Numbered from the stretch's first letter, positions 1 to 11,604 are shown. The stretch is 32,244 nucleotides of DNA from Pyramidobacter piscolens W5455 (GCF_000177335.1 NZ_ADFP01000129.1:1-32244), one strand, 5' to 3'. The notes: generated by a model from the letters alone, not told the origin. Translations and numbers: made by a program.

Positions 1-70
1 GCGCCTGTTTCCCTTTTCCCTTCTGTTCCCTGTTATCTTCTTTAAAATATTGTTTTTAATATTGTTGCTG

Positions 71-115
71 TCGGCGGAGGGGCCCCTTCAAAAGCCCTTC
101 CGCCGATCTTTTTTT
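71..115 (+). terminator. Intrinsic terminator of an upstream gene outside the window
   Basis: The arms 71-83 and 94-106 pair around a 10-base loop (84-93), with one G-T pair (79/98), and a T-rich tract TCTTTTTTT (107-115) follows directly. The G-T pair is a G-U wobble only in plus-strand RNA, so it should end a plus-strand transcript coming from before position 1. The first 70 bases are AT- and pyrimidine-rich and show no coding frame. Confidence 0.85.
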
Positions 116-4097
<3,982 letters not shown>

Positions 4098-4119
4098 CTT
4101 TAACGAATCATGAGACGCG

Positions 4120-4157
4120 CAGAGGCAGGAGCCGAAGATCTTCGGTTCCTGCCTCTG
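4120..4157 (+). terminator. Terminator after the PFOR gene
   Basis: A 17-pair stem plus one G-T pair (4131/4146) closes on the 4-base loop GATC (4137-4140). Arms are 4120-4136 and 4141-4157. Only TTA follows directly; the nearest T-run is at 4173-4179, so the uridine tract is poor. The G-U pair works only in plus-strand RNA, which fits PFOR termination or 3'-end protection. Confidence 0.65.
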
Positions 4158-4253
4158 TTATGATTGGGATCGTTTTTTTGCAAAACGGTTTATACTGTGC
4201 CGATTTTCGACCAATCACGAGTTTCTGCCGCGCCTTTGGGAGCTATGAAGGTA

Positions 4254-4281
4254 TTGACATCGCTTCATTGGCGAGTAAAAT
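4254..4281 (+). promoter_or_regulatory. Sigma70-type promoter for the CYTH/ppx operon
   Basis: A perfect TTGACA (4254-4259) is separated by 16 bases from TAAAAT (4276-4281), one mismatch from TATAAT. It is the best promoter match in the window. Transcription would start near 4288, giving a leader of about 155 bases before the ATG at 4444. Confidence 0.8.
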
Positions 4282-4443
4282 GACTCATTACGGAAAGCAA
4301 GCGAAATGATCTGTCAATATTTTATTTCGGGGATAAATTTTGAAAAAAATGTCTTCAATAACTTTTGAGAGGAACGCTGAGTGCTTGTCGGCAAATTTCC
4401 CCGGTTGTGCGGAGACACGTCTCATTTCAAGGAGGAGTTTTGT
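4282..4443 (+). other. Long 5' leader of the CYTH/ppx operon
   Basis: About 155 untranslated bases lie between the predicted transcription start and the ATG at 4444, which has its own AGGAGG-like site (AAGGAGGAG, 4430-4438). I recognise no riboswitch class and see no strong hairpin with a T-tract. A short frame from TTG 4340 runs into the CYTH gene in another frame with a weak ribosome binding site and is probably chance. Confidence 0.4.
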
Positions 4444-5028
4444 ATGGCGATTGTGGCGCGCTGGGAGTGGCGGACCTTTGGCAAGGGAGATTTCGGCGTC
4501 GGCGAAAAAACGCTGCGGGCCCTGACGGTGGATTCGAACAAGAGGACCGACGAAGAATACATCCTTTCCAGAAACAGCGACGAAAATGTCAAGATCCGCT
4601 TCGACCTCATCGACGTCAAGTCTCTGCAAAGAGTCAATGCCGACGGCCTGGAGCAATGGCTGCCGGTTCTCAAGACGGGCTTCCCGATCGCCGCGGACAA
4701 ACTTTCCGAGCTGGCCAGAATCCTCAAGGTGGAGCTGCCGGAGCTTGAGCGTGCCGAGTACACTCACGACCAGCTTATCGGGGAGCTTGTCACGCCTCAT
4801 GAAGATCTGGAGCTTGTGCGGGTGAAAAAGAACCGCGACATTTACAAGATCGACGGCGCCACGGCCGAGATCGCCGCAGCGGAATTCAACGGCGTGGCGT
4901 GGCGGACGATGTGCGTCGAGCACGAAGATCCCGCTTTGATCGTGAAAGTCGTGGAGAAGCTCGGCATGAAAGGCGTGAAGAACATGAATTACATCCAGGC
5001 CATGAAGAAGTCGGTGGGGATCAAATAA
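4444..5028 (+). CDS. CYTH-like (triphosphate tunnel) domain protein
   Basis: I place the start at ATG 4444 because AAGGAGGAG ends 5 bases upstream. An in-frame GTG at 4381 exists but has no comparable site. The 194-residue product has a CYTH-like pattern of alternating charged strands: EWRTFG near the N-terminus, KIRFDLIDVK, EQWLPV, then VRVKKNRDIYKID (a K-x-R strand), an acidic stretch AEIAAAEFNG, and EHEDPALIVKVVEKLG near the C-terminus. CYTH proteins act on triphosphates or long-chain polyphosphate. The usual N-terminal ExExK signature is degenerate here (WEWR), so catalysis is uncertain. The stop is one base before the ppx ATG, and this tight pairing supports a phosphate or polyphosphate role. 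The family call is my inference from pattern, not from a profile search. Confidence 0.55.
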   Translation: MAIVARWEWRTFGKGDFGVGEKTLRALTVDSNKRTDEEYILSRNSDENVKIRFDLIDVKSLQRVNADGLEQWLPVLKTGFPIAADKLSELARILKVELPELERAEYTHDQLIGELVTPHEDLELVRVKKNRDIYKIDGATAEIAAAEFNGVAWRTMCVEHEDPALIVKVVEKLGMKGVKNMNYIQAMKKSVGIK

Positions 5029-5029
5029 G

Positions 5030-5950
5030 ATGCTTTCAAGAAAAGCGATCATCGACATCGGCACCAACTCGATCAAGTTCTGTCTGGCGGAAGGCTCCGG
5101 GGCCGGCGGTTACAAAGTCATCAAGGACGTCAATGATATTGCCCGTCTTGGCGAAGGTCTGAAAGACGCTGGGCGCATCGGCGCGGAGGCGTTGGAGCGC
5201 AACGCCCGTTCCGTGGCGAATTTTGTAGGCGAGGCGAAAGCGGCGGGGGCCGACGAGATCGTCGCCGTGGGGACGATGGCTTTGCGCGTTGCAGGGAACG
5301 CCGCGGATTTCATCGCCCGCGTCAAAGAACTCTGCGGCGTGGAACTGCGCGTGCTTTCCGGCGAGGAAGAAGCGCAGCTTTCCTATGTGGCGGTGATGTC
5401 GGGCATCGAAGGGGCCGCTGAGGCCGATCTGATGACGATGGATACCGGCGGCGGCAGCACGGAGTTTGTTTTTGGCAAAGCCGGCAAGATTGTGAGAAAG
5501 TTCAGTCTCAACGTGGGGGCCGTCCGCTTTACCGAGCAGTACCTCGCGGCAGTGCCCGTCGCCGCGAACAGGCTGGCGGAGGCGCAGGCGGCCATCAAAA
5601 AGGAACTGGCCGACGGCGGCGTTACCGGCCCCGTCGCGTTTCTGGTCGGCATGGGCGGCACGGTCACCAGCATGGCTTCGGTGAAGCATAAAATGCCTCA
5701 ATATGATCCCGATGTGATTCATGGATCCACGCTGAGTCTCGACGACGTGAAGGCTCAGATTGCGGATTATGCGGCCAAGACGCTGGAGCAGCGCCGCGAG
5801 ATCGTTGGCCTTCAGCCCAAGCGGGCGGACGTGATCTTGGCCGGCGCCTGCATCGTCAAGGCCGTTCTCGAACTGACCGGCGCCAGGGAAATGACGGTCA
5901 GCGACCGCAGCCTGCGGCATGGTTTGTTGTTTCAGCTTTTTAAAGCTTAA
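5030..5950 (+). CDS. ppx: Ppx/GppA-type exopolyphosphatase/pppGpp phosphohydrolase
   Basis: This 306-residue protein carries the Ppx/GppA signatures in order: IDIGTNSIKF (ASKHA phosphate-1 loop, from residue 8), VAVGTMALR, SGEEEAQLSYVAV, the second loop MDTGGGSTEFVFGKAG, SLNVGAVRFTE, GMGGTVTSMA, and a C-terminal SDRSLRHGLLF. The length fits the short one-module form without the C-terminal HD-like domain of E. coli Ppx. The family removes terminal phosphate from polyphosphate or from pppGpp in the cytoplasm; the sequence alone does not choose between them. ATG 5030 lies one base after the CYTH-like gene's stop, so the two are translationally linked. No clear terminator separates it from tctC, 67 bases downstream. 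Confidence 0.93.
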   Translation: MLSRKAIIDIGTNSIKFCLAEGSGAGGYKVIKDVNDIARLGEGLKDAGRIGAEALERNARSVANFVGEAKAAGADEIVAVGTMALRVAGNAADFIARVKELCGVELRVLSGEEEAQLSYVAVMSGIEGAAEADLMTMDTGGGSTEFVFGKAGKIVRKFSLNVGAVRFTEQYLAAVPVAANRLAEAQAAIKKELADGGVTGPVAFLVGMGGTVTSMASVKHKMPQYDPDVIHGSTLSLDDVKAQIADYAAKTLEQRREIVGLQPKRADVILAGACIVKAVLELTGAREMTVSDRSLRHGLLFQLFKA

Positions 5951-6017
5951 GCGGCCTCCGTTCTCTGGAAATGGTCTTGGGGACAGAGAGGCAACTGATG
6001 AAGGAGGGTGTTGTTTC

Positions 6018-6977
6018 GTGAGATTCCGTAAGGCAATGTCATGCGCTTTCGTTCTGTGTGCGGCGATGTTTGCTTCGGCTGCCTGCGCAGTCTATCCCGA
6101 GCGCCCTATCCACATTGTGAATTACGTGGCCCCGGGCGGACTGATGGACGTGACCAGCCGCAAGTTCATCTCTGTCGCCGCCAAGTACACCGACGCGACC
6201 TTTGTGGTCGAAAACGTGACCGGCGCCGGCGGGCTGGTGGGGCTGGGGCACGTGCTTCAGCAGCCGGCGGACGGTTATACGGTTTTCGCCCCTACGACCG
6301 CCGTCGTCAACAAGGTCCTGTCCTCCAAGAAAAACGAGGACGAGATGATCTGGAGCATGGAATGGGTCGCGATGCTGATGCGCGATCCCGAGTGCGTCAT
6401 CGGCGCCGCGGAAGGCGATTTGGACACGTTCGAGAAAGTCGTCGCCGACGCCAGGGCCAAAAACGGCGCCCAGCTATGGAGCGGTCCCGCCCCCGGCGGC
6501 AACGATCATGTGCTGGCGACCAAAGTTTGGCGCATCGTCGGCATGAAGGCCAAGTGGGTTCCCTACAAGAGCGGCCCCGAGGCCATGATGGGAACGCTGA
6601 GCGGCCAGAGCGTGGCCTACGTGGGCAATCCCGCCGATATGGCCGGCCGTCCCGGCTACAAGATCCTCGCTTTGTGCCGAGCCGAGCGCCTGCCGCAGTT
6701 CCCCGACGCGCCGACGTTCAAGGAACTGGGCTATGAAGGTCTGGACAATGAGATCATGTGGCGCGGTTTCGCCATTAAAAAGGGCGCTCCCGAAGAAGCC
6801 TATGCGTGGTGGGAAGCGTTGAACAAAAAAGTTGCCGCCGATCCGGAATGGAAAGAATATCTTGAACGCGACGGCATCGACGTGGTCGACTGGGGACGCA
6901 ATCAGTTTACCGCGCAGGTCAAAGCCGACGTGGAGAACGCTAAGACCGCCCTGCGCGAAGCCGGGATGATCAAGTAA
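6018..6977 (+). CDS. tctC: Tripartite tricarboxylate transporter substrate-binding protein (TctC/Bug family)
   Basis: The start is GTG 6018, preceded by AAGGAGGG (6001-6008, after GA at 5999-6000). An upstream in-frame start at 5919 lies inside ppx and is unlikely. The 319-residue product opens with a signal peptide (MRFRKAMSC, then FVLCAAMFASAACA) and continues YPERPIHIVNYVAPGGLMD, the typical start of Bug-type periplasmic binding proteins. Later family features are GAGGLVGLGHVLQQPADGYT and WVPYKSGPEAMMGTLSG. It should capture a carboxylate in the periplasm and deliver it to TctBA. The order C-B-A is classical for TTT operons. The substrate cannot be read from sequence; the family handles citrate, other tri- and dicarboxylates and aromatic acids. 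A strong hairpin follows at 6991-7042. Confidence 0.92.
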   Translation: MRFRKAMSCAFVLCAAMFASAACAVYPERPIHIVNYVAPGGLMDVTSRKFISVAAKYTDATFVVENVTGAGGLVGLGHVLQQPADGYTVFAPTTAVVNKVLSSKKNEDEMIWSMEWVAMLMRDPECVIGAAEGDLDTFEKVVADARAKNGAQLWSGPAPGGNDHVLATKVWRIVGMKAKWVPYKSGPEAMMGTLSGQSVAYVGNPADMAGRPGYKILALCRAERLPQFPDAPTFKELGYEGLDNEIMWRGFAIKKGAPEEAYAWWEALNKKVAADPEWKEYLERDGIDVVDWGRNQFTAQVKADVENAKTALREAGMIK

Positions 6978-6990
6978 ACGGGCGGCACGG

Positions 6991-7042
6991 TTGAAAAAGC
7001 GGTTCCTGTTTTGTGGTTCACGAAACGGGGGCCGCTTTTCAA
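6991..7042 (+). promoter_or_regulatory. Strong intra-operon RNA hairpin between tctC and tctB
   Basis: Bases 6991-7015 pair with 7019-7042 around a 3-base loop (GTT, 7016-7018), giving about 24 pairs with one bulged A in the left arm. Five pairs are T-G in the DNA reading: these are G-U in plus-strand RNA but would be A-C mismatches in minus-strand RNA, so the element is built to fold as plus-strand transcript. The base of the stem is A/T-rich (GAAAAA/TTTTC) and A's follow instead of T's. Likely roles are partial termination or protection of the tctC 3' end, giving more binding protein than membrane subunits. Confidence 0.7.
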
Positions 7043-7063
7043 AAAAGAGAGGTGTCGATATAT

Positions 7064-7642
7064 ATGCAGTCGATGCAGGAACTTGTCCTGTCGCTGAACA
7101 ATCCTCGCGGCCTGGGCGTGATCGTCGGCGTCTGTGCGGCGGTTCTCGCGGTATCCGCGCTGTTTTTCGTCGTCTGCGGCAAAAAGGGCCGGCTGGGTTC
7201 TCTGCTGGTGTCGACGGCTTTTGTCGAGCTGTCTGCCGTGTTTGTCTTTCTCACGAGCGGCCTTGAAGAGATGGAAGGCATGGACAGCAGCGCGAAGCTG
7301 ATGCCCTATCTGTGGTCGACGCCTCTGCTGGCGCTTTCTCTGTTTCAGCTGTTTCGTACATGGCGGGCCCCTGCTGTCAAGGCCGTTGGGTATGGCCGCA
7401 TCGATAAGGTTTTTCTGGCTTTTGCGATTGTGGCAGCGGCCATTTCACAGTTCAACACCTTGGGGTTCTTCGTCTGCACGGCGACTATGCTGGTGTTGCT
7501 GATGCTGCTTTTGGGCGAGCGGCGGATCCTGCTGATCCTGGGGACCGCGGCCTGCTGGGTTCTGTTCACGTGGTTCGTTTTCAACAAGGTGCTTCTGCTC
7601 GGCCTTCCGGCGGGGACGCTTTTCAGCAAACTGTTCGTGTGA
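7064..7642 (+). CDS. tctB: Tripartite tricarboxylate transporter small membrane subunit (TctB)
   Basis: I choose ATG 7064, with AGAGAGGTG (7047-7055) upstream; a second ATG at 7073 is possible, and an earlier start at 7013 would lie inside the hairpin. The 192-residue product has four hydrophobic segments, roughly residues 17-38 (GLGVIVGVCAAVLAVSALFF), 46-65, 110-150 (containing the ISQFNTLGFFVCTATMLVLL run) and 155-175, the expected layout of TctB. Sequence conservation in this family is low, so the call rests on topology, size and position between tctC and tctA. It forms the inner-membrane complex with TctA. Confidence 0.85.
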   Translation: MQSMQELVLSLNNPRGLGVIVGVCAAVLAVSALFFVVCGKKGRLGSLLVSTAFVELSAVFVFLTSGLEEMEGMDSSAKLMPYLWSTPLLALSLFQLFRTWRAPAVKAVGYGRIDKVFLAFAIVAAAISQFNTLGFFVCTATMLVLLMLLLGERRILLILGTAACWVLFTWFVFNKVLLLGLPAGTLFSKLFV

Positions 7643-7651
7643 CGGGGAGCG

Positions 7652-9154
7652 ATGACTATGGATTTGATGACGAACCTTTGGTCGGGGCTTCGCAATCTGA
7701 TCGGTGCCGGTCCGTTTCTCATTGTCACCGCCGGCGTCGTCGTCGGCATTCTCGGCGGCGCGATGCCGGGCATGTCGCCTTCGATGGCGGTGGCGATTCT
7801 GCTGCCGTTCACGTTTGGTATGTCGCCGACGATGGGGCTGGTGATGCTGTGCGCGATTTATTTGGCCTCGAATTACGGCGGTTCGATTACGGCTGTCATG
7901 ATCAACACGCCGGGAACGCCGTCGGCGGTCGTCACGGCTTTTGACGGGTATCCTCTGGCGAAAAGCGGCAAGCCGGGCTATGGGTTGGGAATTTCCCTTG
8001 TCGCCTCCGTGTGGGGCGGTTTTATCGGCATTGTCATTCTGGTCCTGTTCTCGGCGCCGCTGGCGAATTTTGCGCTGACGTTCTGGCCGGCCGAGTACTT
8101 TTCGTTGGCGCTGATGGGGCTATCTACGGTCTCGTCCATGGCCGGCCGGAAGTGGGCGGAGTCGCTGATGGCGGTGCTGCTGGGGCTCGTGTTGAACACG
8201 ATCGGTCTGGATCACGTCAACGGCGTGAGCCGTTTTACTTTTGACATTCTCAATCTGTACGATGGATTTTCCTTTGTGCCGGCGCTGATCGGTCTGTTCG
8301 CACTCAGCGAAGTCTTCGCCAACATCGAGGAAAACGATTATCGAGCGTATGAAGCGGCGCAGGAACGCGTGTCGGAGTGGCCGTCGCTCAAAACTTACCT
8401 GAGTCTGAAGTGGTCCATTATCCGTTCGGGCATTCTGGGAACGCTGATCGGCATTTTCCCCGGCGCCGGCGGGACGATCGCTTCTTTTCTGGCGTATGAC
8501 ATGGAAAAAAGGTTGTCCAAACGTCCCGAGACGTTCGGCACGGGGGCTTACGAGGGCGTTGCGGCTGCGGAAGCGGCCAACAGCGCCTCGGTGGGCGGCG
8601 CGCTGGTGCCGCTGCTGACGCTGGGGATTCCCGGCAGCGCCTCCACGGCGGTGTTGATCGGCGCGCTGATGATCCATGAATTGCGTCCTGGGCCGGAGCT
8701 CTTTGCGAAGCAGCCCGAACTGGTATATACTTTGTTCTCGAGTCTGTTTGTTGCGAATATGGTGCTCTATTTTCTGGGGACGTGGGGCAGCCGCCTGTGG
8801 ATCAAAGTGGCGAGAATCCCCAAGACCGTGCTTTATCCGCTGATCTTTGCGTTCGCCATGGTGGGCAGTTTTGCCGTTCGTTCGTCGGTGTTCGACGTCG
8901 GCGTGTGTCTCGGCTTCGGCGCGCTCGGCTGGATTCTGAAAAAATTTCATTATCCGCTGTCGCCGATCGTGCTTGGGCTGGTACTGGGAGCGCTGATCGA
9001 GACGAATCTGCAGATGACGCTGATCATGGGAGGCCCGCAGCTCCTCTATACGCGCCCTCTGAGCGCGGCGCTCCTGGCGATCGCGGGAGCGATGCTTTTG
9101 GCGCCTGTTTTCCCCGAGCTGAAGCGCAAGAGAGCCGCAAAAGCGGATAGTTGA
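7652..9154 (+). CDS. tctA: Tripartite tricarboxylate transporter large membrane subunit (TctA)
   Basis: This 500-residue protein is the normal length for TctA, with about twelve membrane segments. Family-typical motifs are visible: GGAMPGMSPSMAVAILLPFT near residue 35, YLASNYGGSITAVMINTPGT near residue 72, and the repeat-like second half GIFPGAGGTIASFLAYDMEK and TLGIPGSASTAVLIGALM. These glycine/proline loops are thought to form the transport core. It starts 9 bases after the tctB stop. TTT systems use an ion gradient, not ATP, so this is a secondary transporter fed by the periplasmic TctC. The C-terminus ends in a basic tail (KRKRAAKADS). Confidence 0.95.
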   Translation: MTMDLMTNLWSGLRNLIGAGPFLIVTAGVVVGILGGAMPGMSPSMAVAILLPFTFGMSPTMGLVMLCAIYLASNYGGSITAVMINTPGTPSAVVTAFDGYPLAKSGKPGYGLGISLVASVWGGFIGIVILVLFSAPLANFALTFWPAEYFSLALMGLSTVSSMAGRKWAESLMAVLLGLVLNTIGLDHVNGVSRFTFDILNLYDGFSFVPALIGLFALSEVFANIEENDYRAYEAAQERVSEWPSLKTYLSLKWSIIRSGILGTLIGIFPGAGGTIASFLAYDMEKRLSKRPETFGTGAYEGVAAAEAANSASVGGALVPLLTLGIPGSASTAVLIGALMIHELRPGPELFAKQPELVYTLFSSLFVANMVLYFLGTWGSRLWIKVARIPKTVLYPLIFAFAMVGSFAVRSSVFDVGVCLGFGALGWILKKFHYPLSPIVLGLVLGALIETNLQMTLIMGGPQLLYTRPLSAALLAIAGAMLLAPVFPELKRKRAAKADS

Positions 9155-9161
9155 AATAAAA

Positions 9162-9193
9162 CCGCCTCCTGCCGTGAAGAGGCGGAGGAGGCG
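9162..9193 (+). promoter_or_regulatory. Alternative hairpins covering the ribosome binding site of the Na/Pi symporter
   Basis: CCGCCTC (9162-9168) is complementary to GAGGCGG (9179-9185), and the overlapping CGCCTCCT (9163-9170) is complementary to AGGAGGCG (9186-9193). The two stems exclude each other. The second covers most of the ribosome binding site GGAGGAGG (9184-9191); the first leaves its distal half free. This could be a translational switch or simply local pairing. No T-tract follows, so it is not a terminator. Confidence 0.4.
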
Positions 9194-9194
9194 A

Positions 9195-10844
9195 TTGTGC
9201 TTGTTGTATTTCTCCAGCTTTGTCAATATCTTGGGAGGCTTGGCGCTGTTCCTTTTCGGCGTCGACCAGAGCTCGCGTTTTTTTCGTGAGAATATGAGCG
9301 CGAACGCAAGAAACGCGATGGCCCGTTTTACGAAGAGGAAAGCGCAGGCTTTTTTGCTGGGGGTGGTCCTTTCTGCGCTCACGCAGAGCAGCACCATCGC
9401 GACGTCGTTTGCCGTCGGATTCGTGGATGTCGGCATGCTGAGCTTCGCCGGTTCGTTGATCGTGATGATGGGGGCCAGTTTGGGCGGCACGTTCGTGTCC
9501 TTCCTTTTAAGTCTGAATCTGTTCGATTACGCGCCGCTCATGTTCGGCGTGTCCTATTTTCTCTGCAAGGTCAGGAATAAATGGATCAGTTCCGGATTCG
9601 GCCTGATTCGCTGCCTGGCGCTGATCTTCCTCGGGATGCAGGTTCTGGGGTGGGGCACGAAAACGCTTTTCGCCGATCCCGAGTTCAGCCGTCTGGTGAC
9701 GCTCTGGGCCGCAAATGCGCCGGCGATGGGGTTGATCGCCTTTATTGGCTCGGGAGTGCTGCAAAGCAGCTCGGCCATCATGGCGTTGGGGATCGCCCTG
9801 GCCGCGTCGAACGCTTTGCCGGCGACTTCCGCGCTGCCCATCGCTCTGGGAGCGCACATCGGTTCCACGACCATGGTGGTGTTGGCGGGCATGGGCGGTT
9901 CGCTCAGCGCGCAGCGTCTCGGCTATGCGACGTTCTTCTTCAAGCTGTTGGGAGGGCTGATTTTCTTGTGCCTCTTGCCCTTCGTCCACGGGATGTTCGT
10001 CTCCCTTGGTCTCTCCGCCGCTCAGGAGCTGGTGTACGGTCAAGTGCTGATTGCGGCGTTGAACATTCTCATGTTTCTGCCTTTTCCTCAATTTCTCGCG
10101 TGGATCGGCGTCCAACTCGTATCGGGCAGCGGCAGCCTGAGCGAACCCCGTTATATCGACGAGGAGATTCTGGATGTCCCCGAGCTGGCGGTCATGCTTT
10201 TGTCAAAGGAAATGGGGCGCCTCTCCAACTACATGGAGGCATATCTGCAGATGCTGCTCGAACCGCAGCAGCGCAACGGCGCGCTTTTTGAAAAACTGCC
10301 TCGGGCAATCGCCGATTTGTGCGAATCCTGTCAGGAGTTTGCCTATCATATTCGCGTTCCTGCCGAAGAAGAAAAAGTGTCGGAGGATTTTACGATCATC
10401 AGTTACACAATGTCGATCCTGCGCGGCATGTCCAAGCTGCTGACAGGATCGATCCGGTCCCATCTGGAGTCGACGGCGGTTCATGACGCGCTTCGCGCCC
10501 TTCTGGGGAACGGCGTGTGGGAACGCTGGTGCAAACTGTCGCGCAAGTGTATGCGGTCCGCTCTGTGCGCCTTTGTCATTGGCGAGAAAGGGCAGGTTCA
10601 TGCGCTGGAGAGCCAGGAGGCGGAACTTGCCGGCCTGAGCAACCAGATCCGCCGCGAAGTGGGCGAAAGCACTTCTTACGACCGCAACGCCTCCCGGGCT
10701 GTCCGGCTGGTGTCCCTGATGCAGGGGTTCCTGGCCATGGCGAAAGAAGTGGCCGAGGGCGAAGAGTTCACCAAGAAGCAGGCAAGATATTCGACCGGAA
10801 GAGCCTTTCCCGAGTGGAAGGAGGGGACTGTGAGTGGCGACTAA
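9195..10844 (+). CDS. Na+/phosphate symporter (NptA/PNaS family) with C-terminal PhoU-like domain
   Basis: There is no ATG near the start. TTG 9195 (or TTG 9201) follows GGAGGAGG; a GTG at 9174 is upstream of that site and would give an arginine-run N-terminus. The ~549-residue product has two inverted transport repeats, each with the QSS signature: ALTQSSTIATSFAVGF near residue 60 and GSGVLQSSSAIMALGIALA near residue 190. The first 320 residues are membrane helices. The last ~200 residues (from about SKEMGRLSNYMEAYLQMLLE) are helical and soluble with PhoU-like character. It should import inorganic phosphate using sodium. It overlaps phoU by 11 bases, and no pst ABC transporter genes are in the window. 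Confidence 0.9.
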   Translation: MCLLYFSSFVNILGGLALFLFGVDQSSRFFRENMSANARNAMARFTKRKAQAFLLGVVLSALTQSSTIATSFAVGFVDVGMLSFAGSLIVMMGASLGGTFVSFLLSLNLFDYAPLMFGVSYFLCKVRNKWISSGFGLIRCLALIFLGMQVLGWGTKTLFADPEFSRLVTLWAANAPAMGLIAFIGSGVLQSSSAIMALGIALAASNALPATSALPIALGAHIGSTTMVVLAGMGGSLSAQRLGYATFFFKLLGGLIFLCLLPFVHGMFVSLGLSAAQELVYGQVLIAALNILMFLPFPQFLAWIGVQLVSGSGSLSEPRYIDEEILDVPELAVMLLSKEMGRLSNYMEAYLQMLLEPQQRNGALFEKLPRAIADLCESCQEFAYHIRVPAEEEKVSEDFTIISYTMSILRGMSKLLTGSIRSHLESTAVHDALRALLGNGVWERWCKLSRKCMRSALCAFVIGEKGQVHALESQEAELAGLSNQIRREVGESTSYDRNASRAVRLVSLMQGFLAMAKEVAEGEEFTKKQARYSTGRAFPEWKEGTVSGD

Positions 10845-11604
10845 AAAGAGCGAATCAAGCGAGCGCAGCCTCGAAAATTATCTTTATTCCTCCGACAAGG
10901 CGCGCATATACGCGCTCGTCCAGCAGATGACGATCGGCGCCAGAGAGGCTCTGGCCAAAGCCGTGGCGGGGCTGCGCACGCTCGACGTCGGCGCGGAAGA
11001 GGATGTCGTCTGCGGTGACGACGCGATCGACGAGCTGGAAGAGCAGATCGATCAAGAATGCCTTTATTCCATCGCCATGCGTCAGCCGATGCGCGAGGAT
11101 CTGCGCTATGTCTATGCGGTCATGAAGATCATCACGGATATCGAGCGCATCGGCGATCAGGCGGTCAACGTCGCCGAACGGCTGAAAGAGTATGTCAACG
11201 ATTACCACGGGCGCGCGCCGCTGCCCAAGATCGACGATCTGCTTGACGTTTCGCGCCGGTGCGGCGAGATGATCGACGACTTTCTGGGCGCGCTCGATAA
11301 AGAAGACGGCGGCGTGCTCGCCGTGATCCGCGAAAAACGTCGCGAAACCGTGCGGATTTGCCGTAAATGCGCCGAGTCGTTGATGCAGCGTCTTTCTTCC
11401 CCTTATCTGTCGGAGACGCCTGCGGAAATCTTCATCGCGATTGACCTTTTTCGCCATCTGAAGCGTGTGGCCGATCACCTGATGAACTTGGGAGAAAAAG
11501 TTTACTTCATCGCGACGGGCGTTTCTCCTTTGACTTTGAAAAGAGAGCTCGTCAGCCGGGGCTGCTCTCATGAAGATTCGCATCCTACTGAAAGCGCAAA
11601 ATGA
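10834..11604 (+). CDS. phoU: PhoU-family phosphate regulatory protein
   Basis: The start is GTG 10834 inside the symporter's last codons, with AAGGAGGGG (10819-10827) upstream. The 256-residue protein has the two three-helix repeats of PhoU. The metal-binding acidic signatures are visible: DDAIDELEEQIDQECLYSIA (about residues 60-80), VMKIITDIERIGDQAVNVAE (about 97-116), and in the second half DLFRHLKRVADHLMNLGEKV. PhoU proteins hold back phosphate uptake and signalling when phosphate is plentiful. Here the overlap with a Na/Pi symporter that itself has a PhoU-like tail suggests that it controls this symporter and not a Pst system. A long palindrome ends the operon 66 bases later. Confidence 0.92.
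   Translation: MATKKSESSERSLENYLYSSDKARIYALVQQMTIGAREALAKAVAGLRTLDVGAEEDVVCGDDAIDELEEQIDQECLYSIAMRQPMREDLRYVYAVMKIITDIERIGDQAVNVAERLKEYVNDYHGRAPLPKIDDLLDVSRRCGEMIDDFLGALDKEDGGVLAVIREKRRETVRICRKCAESLMQRLSSPYLSETPAEIFIAIDLFRHLKRVADHLMNLGEKVYFIATGVSPLTLKRELVSRGCSHEDSHPTESAK

Noticed and set aside
4340..4525. Short 61-codon frame in the leader of the CYTH-like gene
   Set aside because: It begins with TTG behind a weak site and overlaps the start of a better gene; a regulatory leader peptide is possible but unsupported.
5954..5992. Inverted repeat TCTCTG/CAGAGA between ppx and tctC as a terminator
   Set aside because: Only six pairs with a 16-base loop and no T-tract; I take ppx and tctC as likely read together.
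8120..9490. 456-codon minus-strand open frame across the tctA/symporter junction
   Set aside because: It lies opposite two well-supported genes, and its translation is rich in Arg, Gln and His, typical of antisense frames.
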